From Stenogyne calaminthoides (Eukaryota; Streptophyta; Magnoliopsida; Lamiales; Lamiaceae), in the NCBI GenBank assembly GCA_037126765.1, contig JBBCBC010000007.1, positions 29,707,667 through 29,771,666 of the forward strand: a DNA stretch of 64,000 bases. The letters are read 5' to 3'. Below, piece by piece: positions 57,969-64,000 of this stretch. The position numbers and the translations under genes are program-made. Each line of letters opens with the position of its first letter. Position 1 is the stretch's first letter. The notes beneath the pieces were generated by a model. It was not told the origin of the DNA. It worked only from the letters and a program-made list of their open reading frames with translations, and made no database searches.

Positions 57969-58079
57969 AGTGGTTCAACTTGACCACCTGCTTTGTTGAC
58001 CAAAGTCTTATATGCTAATATACTTGTGGTCTATCTGAACAGATCTTATTTTGCTAAATTCTTAAAAAACTCAGATAAA

Positions 58080-60505
58080 ATGTCTTCTAAGAAACTTCCC
58101 ATGTTCTCAGTAGAGAACTATGATTTATGGAGACTGAGAATGCGGGCTCACCTGTATTCCAAACATGAACGTATGTGGAGAGTGGTCTCTGAAGGGCCAT
58201 TCCAATTTACTGTGGTGAATCCCTGCAGAAACGTAAAAAATGAGAGAAATGATCCCAGAACAGAATTTCCTAAGTCTGATGACCAACTTACTCCTGAGGA
58301 GAGGAAGTTAGTCAATCTAGACTATATTGCTAAAGACACACTATACAGTACAATTGATGATGGTGTGATGGGAATGATTTCTCACCGTAATCTTCGAAAA
58401 GAAATTTGGGATACACTAGTCAGAATGTGCCAAGGCACGAGATCATATCAAGGAAAATAAACTTTCGCTTGCAATTGGAAAGTTTGATAGTTTTGAAATG
58501 GAAGATGGTGAATCTATAGACAAATTGGAAGTCGATTCACTAAAGATTATGAATGATCCGAATGCACTTGGAAAGAGATATCCACAGAGAGAAAGTGTCA
58601 TTGAAAATTCTTAGAGGTCTTTCTAAGAAATGGGATATTCATCTTTGGGTGATTGAAAACACCAAAAATATTGATTCAATGCCATATCAACAAGTCTTCT
58701 CTCGAAATTTGAAGGCCTATGAGTTTGTAATTGATAAGAAATCTAAAAAGGTCGACAAAGAAAGATGATTCATCATCTAGTAAAAATGTGGCTTTCAAAG
58801 CCAAGGATAAAACCCAGAAAAACTAGAGAGTCTCGAGAACTCCCTTGCTAAGAATCAAGATGAGCTTGAGGATAAGCTAAAGACTGATGGCAAGGAGGTT
58901 TGAAAGACTTAATAATCGATATGAAAAAATACAAAAACTATTACAGAAATCACAAAACCGAAAGAAAGCCGAGGACAAATCAACTGAGAAGAAGAAGGAC
59001 CTGAAAGCTGAAGGATCTTCATCCAAAAGGAAGGACTCCAAGTCCAAAGAAGAAAGTGATCAGGATGATGATGCCAACAGATGCTACAATTTCCAAAAGA
59101 AAGGTCACTTCCAGTATGATTGTCCCGACCGAAAAAGCTAAGGAGAGAAGAGAAAGACAAGCTAAAAGAGACAAGAAGTTCTCTAGCAAAAAGGCCATGG
59201 TTGCAGAAGAAGAACATTCTGAGGAAGGATCTAGCTCTTCAGATGAAATATTCTCAGATAGTGAAAGTGATGACCTCTGTCTTATGGCTGTTGAGGAGGT
59301 AAACTCCTCTTTCTCTGTTGTTGCTCCTACACTAGCACAAGAGTTGTCAAGTTCAACTATAAACAGTCATTTTGACCTGATGGATTCTTTTGAGAATCGA
59401 TGAAGGACTATCTTTTTCTACAAGAATCTACTAAATGAAACTCAAGAGCGTAATAAGGAACTGAAAGCTAAAAATCTTAAATGGAAAGACTCTAGCAATC
59501 ACATCAAATCACTTCTCAATTAATGGGAGCTACTGATGAACTGGATGTTCTGAAAGTACAACTCTCAGAAAAAGAGAAGTTGATAGTGACCCTGAATGAA
59601 AAGCTAGAGAAATCCACTGAAGAGATTCAAATTGATCGTAACCAAGTTCAATGACCTCTCGAGAAGAAGCATGAGACTCTACAGAATCGTGAGGATAGTC
59701 TGCAGAAAGAAGCTAACTCTATTGAATCAATGCATCTAAAGTAATAGATGAAATTCAGAGTTATCAGAGACCTGCCACTATAAAATCTGGATTGAGATAC
59801 ATTCCAGGGGGAACCTCACAAGGTCATCTGAATGCTTCATCAAGTAGCAAGAAGACAATCTTTGTTAAACCAGTGGCACCTACACTTCAAATTGAAGAAA
59901 TGCCCAAGGTGTTAGACAAGGGAAAAGGACCTATGGTTCCAATAAAACTGAATGATCAGGTAAGAAAGCCCAAACCTCAGGTGAAGGCTAGAAAACCTGA
60001 GCACTCAAAAGGGAAAATTTCGAGCAAGTACTTGAAGCCTCAGCTAAGAATGCAAACTCGAAAGGATCTCAGACTGAACCATCGAGAGGAATCTTGAAGA
60101 AGAGAAACACTCAAGCAGAGACATTCTCAATCAAGAGACCAAGTCCTCAATATAATGAAAGACCCAAATTTCAAGATACCAACTGAACCCCCACTTGCCT
60201 AAGGGTAAAGGTTACCCAACCCGAAGTCGAAAAAGATTCGGACCGGTGAAGACGTAAAGCAAAAGCAAATGAACAAAAAGGCTGTATGCAAAGAAAAATT
60301 CTAAGGCTCATGTTCATGCCAAGGCTAAGACTCATACACATGTGGCAATCGCTAAGGCACCCAGAGTAGTAAATGTGTATGTAGATGTTTATGGAAGATG
60401 ACCCGACCACTCTAAAGTGATTAGAGTTGTCAGGCAGATTTGGATTCCTAAAGGTACAGCTAACCTTGTAGGACCCTACACAAATTGGGTACCTAAGAAT
60501 TGATC
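58080..60505 (+). pseudogene. gag: gag of element 3 (frameshifted)
   Basis: Starts at ATG 58080 (MSSKKLPMFSVENYDLWRLRMRAHL), the natural start shared with element 1. The first 120 codons are clean. The frame then breaks near 58436, 58590, 58766 and 58884; the last is the same place as the break in element 1, where the expected ACTCTGATGGCA reads ACTGATGGCA. The knuckle reads CYNFQKKGHFQYDC, with the second Cys lost. The linker with coiled-coil character (59500-59750) and basic Pro/Lys region (59790-60430) follow in several frames. Structural protein of the particle; not functional as written. Confidence 0.87.
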
Positions 60506-61520
60506 TATTTTTCAGGAGGAAAACAAGGGCACTGAACTGATTGAAGATCACATAAAGACCGATGAGTGGAGATGAAATGACCCCCGGCCAGATGGTATCT
60601 TGACAAAAGGATGCTCACGACATATGACAGATTCAAGAAGATACTCGGTGACTATGTTGAACAAAGAGGCCCTCGAGATCACATTTGGAGATAACTCCAA
60701 GGATGATCAAGGATATGGAACTTTGGAAATCGACTCGATTCATATCCATGGTGTTTCATATGTATCTCGATTGAAGCATAATCTGCTTTCAATAAGCCAA
60801 TTTACGTGATAAGGGGTTTTAATGTTGAGTTCTCTAAGAACTCATGTTATGTGAAAGATGATATTTCACAGAAAATATTACTAACTGGTACAAGAAAAGG
60901 AAATGTGTATCTTGCTGATTGGAGTTCAACTCCTAAAGATACATGTTTGGTTGCAAAAAGTTCCACAGATACCAGTTGGTTATGGCATAAAAGAATGAAT
61001 CACCTGAATTTCAAAACCCTGAATAAACTTGCAAGATTAGCTCTTGTGAGAGGGTTGCCAAATGAAGTGTTCAGTAAGGAACATGTTTGTGATGCGTGCC
61101 AAAAAGGAAAACAAGTTAAAGCATCATTTAAAAGCAAAGTAGATGTTTCTACTGAGAGAATATACATTGTTGCATATGGATCTTTTTGGTCCAGTAACAC
61201 CAGTGAGCACTAATGGCAGGAAATATACACTCGTAGTAGTTGATGACTACTCAAGATATACTTGGGTCATATTCTTACTCAGTAAGAAGGAGACTCAGAT
61301 AAAGCTGCCTGAGTTACTGAAAAGGCTCAGTATTGAGAAAAATCTGAGTGTGGTCAAAATCAGATCTGACAAAGGAACTGAATTTATAAACCATATTATA
61401 TCTGATTATTGTAAAGAAATGGAATTACTCATGAAACATCACCGCAAGGACCCTCAACAAAATGGTGTTCTTTGAAAGAAGGAACATGACTTTAAAAGAA
61501 GTTCAAAAAGACCATGATAA
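60506..61520 (+). pseudogene. pol: pol of element 3, protease and integrase part
   Basis: The protease motif near 60594-60630 is frameshifted right at the catalytic Asp-Ser-Gly. Integrase zinc residues (HKRMNH...CDACQKGKQ) and DLFGPVTP, VVVDDYSRYTW, IRSDKGTEF are present. At about 61460 the catalytic Glu motif (relatives QQNGVAERR) becomes QQNGVL then stop, where GTTGCTGAAAG of element 2 reads GTTCTTTGAAAG. So the D,D,E triad is incomplete as written. Confidence 0.88.
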
Positions 61521-63991
61521 ATTTGGCCGAGATTCCTAAAAGATTTTGGGCTGAAGCTGTCAACACTGCATGCTATTCACAAAACAGATCCATGCTGACC
61601 AAGAGTCAAGGAAAAACACCATATGAGATTTGGAATGAAAGGAAGCCTCTTGTTTCTTTCTTTCGTGTGTTTGGTTGCAAGTGTTTCATACACAATAATG
61701 GTAAAGATCAGTTGAAAACATTTGATAGCAAAGCTGATGAAGGAATATTCAATGGTAAAGATCAGTTCAAAACATTTGATAGCAAAGCTGATGAAGGAAT
61801 ATTCTTAGGATATTCTGAAGTCAGTAAAGCTTTCAGAGTTTACAACTGTAGGACTCTTATTGTGGAGGAAACACCACATGTTGTTTTTGATGAATCTACT
61901 TGTGTTAAGAAGAAACAGGAACATGATGCAGAAGAAATGACCAAGAGAATCACCAGATTAAGCCTGAAAAGGAATGACAAATCATCCACTGAACCTGAAA
62001 AGAAGAAGTCAGTCACCTTCTATGAATGGAGTGACTCATACTCAGACAAAGAAGTTCAGGATGAAACTCAGGATGGTGAGACTCAGGAAAGCCAACACAC
62101 CAAAGGTGACCAATCTGAACAGACACCAGTTCAGACTTAGGTATGTGATGCAAATGAAGATGTGGTCACAACTGAGGTAAATTCTGAATCTATCAACCAA
62201 AGGGGAACAAATGTCACTGACAATGTTCTGAATAGAATTTCCCCTGAGGAAGATGATTCCCTTTCTCATTTTCTGTTGTTCCCTGAGTTTATTGAACTAA
62301 CTGAACCTAACATTTCAAATGTTGAGGATACTATTGAAGGGGGAACATCTAGAAGAAGTTGGTTAGATAGTCATCCTACAAGTCAGATTGTGGGTGATCT
62401 AACTGAAGGTGTTAAGACAAGAAGGTTCCATGGTGAGAGTGCACTATTCTGCTGCTTCCTATTAGAGAAAGAGCCTACTGAGATTGAAGAAGCTCTACAA
62501 GATTCTTTTTGGATTACTGCTATGCAAGAAGAGCTGAATCAATTCTCAAGGAATGAGGTATATGAGCTAGTGGATAGACCTGAAAGGCACAATGTTATTG
62601 GAACCAAGTGGGTATTTAAGAATAAAAGAGATGAGAACAACAACATTGTAAGAAACAAGGCAAGGCTAGTTGCACAAGGTTATTCCCAAGAAGAAGGCTT
62701 GGATTATGATGAAACCTTTGCACCTGTTGCAAGACTAGAAGCCATCAGATTGTTTCTTGCATATGCTGCCCACATGAAGTTCACAGTCTATCAGATGGAT
62801 GTGAAAAGTGCATTTCTGAACGGTGTGCTTAAAGAAGAGGTTTATGTGGAACAACCTCCTGGTTTCAGACAGAATGACCAAGTTTACAGGCTCAGAAAAG
62901 CCTTGTATGGTCTTAAGCAAGCACCAAGAGCATGGTATGATACTCTTTCTCAGTTTCTTACTGACCACAGTTTTGTCAAAGGAACTGTTGATAGAACTTT
63001 GTTCAGGATAGAAGATGGGAAAGATATCTTACTAGTTCAGATATATGTTGATGACATCATTTTTGGATCTCCAAATCATCAGTTGTGTGAAAAGTTTTCT
63101 ACACTGATGAAAGGCAAGTTTGAGATGTCTATGATGGGGGAGATGAATTTCTTTCTAGGTCTTCAAGTGAAACAATCAAAGGAAGGAATCTTCATCAACC
63201 AGGCAAAGTACACCAGAGATCTGATTGCAAAATATGGTGTACAGAATTGCAATGCAGTTAGAATTCCCATGAATACTAACTACAAGATGAATCCTGATCC
63301 TGAAGGCAAATCAGTAAGTCACACTGATTATAGAGGGACCATTGGATCATTGTTCTATCTCACAGCAAGTAGGCCAGATATAACATTTGCTGTTGGGATA
63401 TGTGCAAGATACCAAACTAATCCTAAGGCTAGTCACATGGAGGCTGCCAAAAAGATACTGAAGTATCTTAAGGGCACAGTGAATAGAGGATTGTGGTATC
63501 CAGCTGATGATAACCTTGAGTTAACTGGTTATTCAGATGCTGATTATGGAGGCTGTAGAATTGACAGGAAGTCCACTACATGAACTTGTCAATTTCTTGG
63601 AAGTAAGCTGATATCTTGGTTTTCAAAGAAACATACCTCAGTAGCAACCAGTACTACTGAAGCTGAATACATGGCTGCAGGAAGCTGATGTGCTCAGATT
63701 CTTTGGCTCAGACAACAATTAAGGGATTATAAAGTTGTAGCCAATGAAGTACCCATATTTTGTGATAATAATAGTGCTATTGCTATTTCACAAAATCCGG
63801 TATTGCACACCAGATGCAAACATGTGGATATCAGACATCACTTCATCAGAGATCATGTCGAGAAAAGGGACACCAGGATGGAGAAAATTCATACTGATAA
63901 GCAGAGAGCTGATATCTTGACTAAACCTTTGGCTAAATCAAGATTTCAGGAACTATCAGTTGAATTAGGGATGTTGGATCTAGGTGTATAG
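61514..63991 (+). pseudogene. pol: pol of element 3, integrase C-terminus, RT and RNase H
   Basis: Integrase C-terminal part (FWAEAVNTACYSQNR...FGCKCFIHNNGKDQ) with an in-frame 54-bp tandem duplication at 61697-61804. TAG at 62138 (CAG in element 2) separates it from a clean block 62162-63583 with RT motifs KWVFKNKRDE, QMDVKSAFLNG, YGLKQAPRAWY and YVDDIIFGS, and RNase H GYSDADYGGCRIDRKS. Then TGA near 63583 (ACATGA against ACAGGA in element 2) and TGA near 63687. The C-terminus ADILTKPL...ELGMLDLGV ends with TAG at 63991. RT motifs are all intact, so this is the least damaged RT core of the three. Confidence 0.92.
61697..61804 (+). repeat. In-frame 54-bp tandem duplication in pol
   Basis: Two 18-codon copies of NGKDQ(L/F)KTFDSKADEGIF, at 61697-61750 and 61751-61804. 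Elements 1 and 2 have one. The copies differ at TTG/TTC (Leu/Phe). Confidence 0.93.
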
Positions 63992-64000
63992 AGTAAATCT

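Larger units (their letters stand above)
55913..64000 (+). mobile_element. Sirevirus-like Ty1/copia element 3 (right end outside window)
   Basis: 5' LTR 55913-57954, primer-binding site, gag from 58080 and pol ending at 63991. The third ORF and 3' LTR would lie beyond the window. Closely related to elements 1 and 2 in gag and pol. Blocks of clean sequence (for example 62162-63583) alternate with blocks full of small indels at CTG/CAG positions (58440-61500). Confidence 0.95.

Overview
This window is nuclear DNA of a flowering plant, probably a eudicot. It has multi-exon genes with plant-type introns, Ty1/copia elements primed by initiator-Met tRNA, MITEs with plant-type ends and a tRNA-derived SINE. 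Nothing in the sequence fixes the species. About 60% of the window is three related, very large copia elements with a third open reading frame after pol. That architecture, the roughly 2 kb LTRs and the polypurine tract match the Sirevirus (SIRE/Maximus) lineage. None of the three can encode a full polyprotein as written.

Layout. 1-14113: Sirevirus element 1 on the minus strand, cut by the left window edge. 14114-16430: AT-rich spacer with a Stowaway-like MITE, a SINE, a hAT-like element with a perfect 8-bp target duplication and a CCGAAA-type MITE. 16509-20396: an 11-exon 2-oxoglutarate/Fe(II) dioxygenase gene (copy A) broken by one extra G in exon 5. 21383-22563: a long-TIR foldback element split by a hAT-like insertion. 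22666-36177: complete Sirevirus element 2 on the plus strand with 5-bp target duplication GTTAA. 36183-38860: repeat-rich spacer with a 290-bp near-perfect hairpin element and two small unexplained ORFs. 39000-41175: an old decayed copia pol and its 3' LTR, itself split by a MITE. 41176-47540: three tandem copies of a roughly 2 kb unit, the last split by a solo Sirevirus-type LTR (TSD AAATT). 47921-48991: a hAT-like element (TSD ATATGTTG) carrying a decayed piece of the plastid ribosomal protein L10 gene. 49838-54485: dioxygenase copy B, intact, 332 residues. 55913-64000: Sirevirus element 3 on the plus strand, cut by the right edge.

The only gene that looks functional is dioxygenase copy B. 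Copies A and B come from one duplicated segment, about 33 kb apart in the same orientation, with transposons filling the space between. Copy B later gained its own insertions in intron 1 and the 3' flank.

Two observations stand out. First, in elements 1 and 3, but not in element 2 or the dioxygenase exons, differences from the relatives cluster at CTG and CAG trinucleotides, often as CG or CGAG, and create frameshifts. These are plant CHG methylation sites, so the pattern may be a base-calling or consensus artefact of methylated repeats rather than mutation. Second, the transcribed part of the Sirevirus LTRs carries four or five tandem mini-hairpins whose stems change sequence but keep pairing, which suggests a structured leader RNA.
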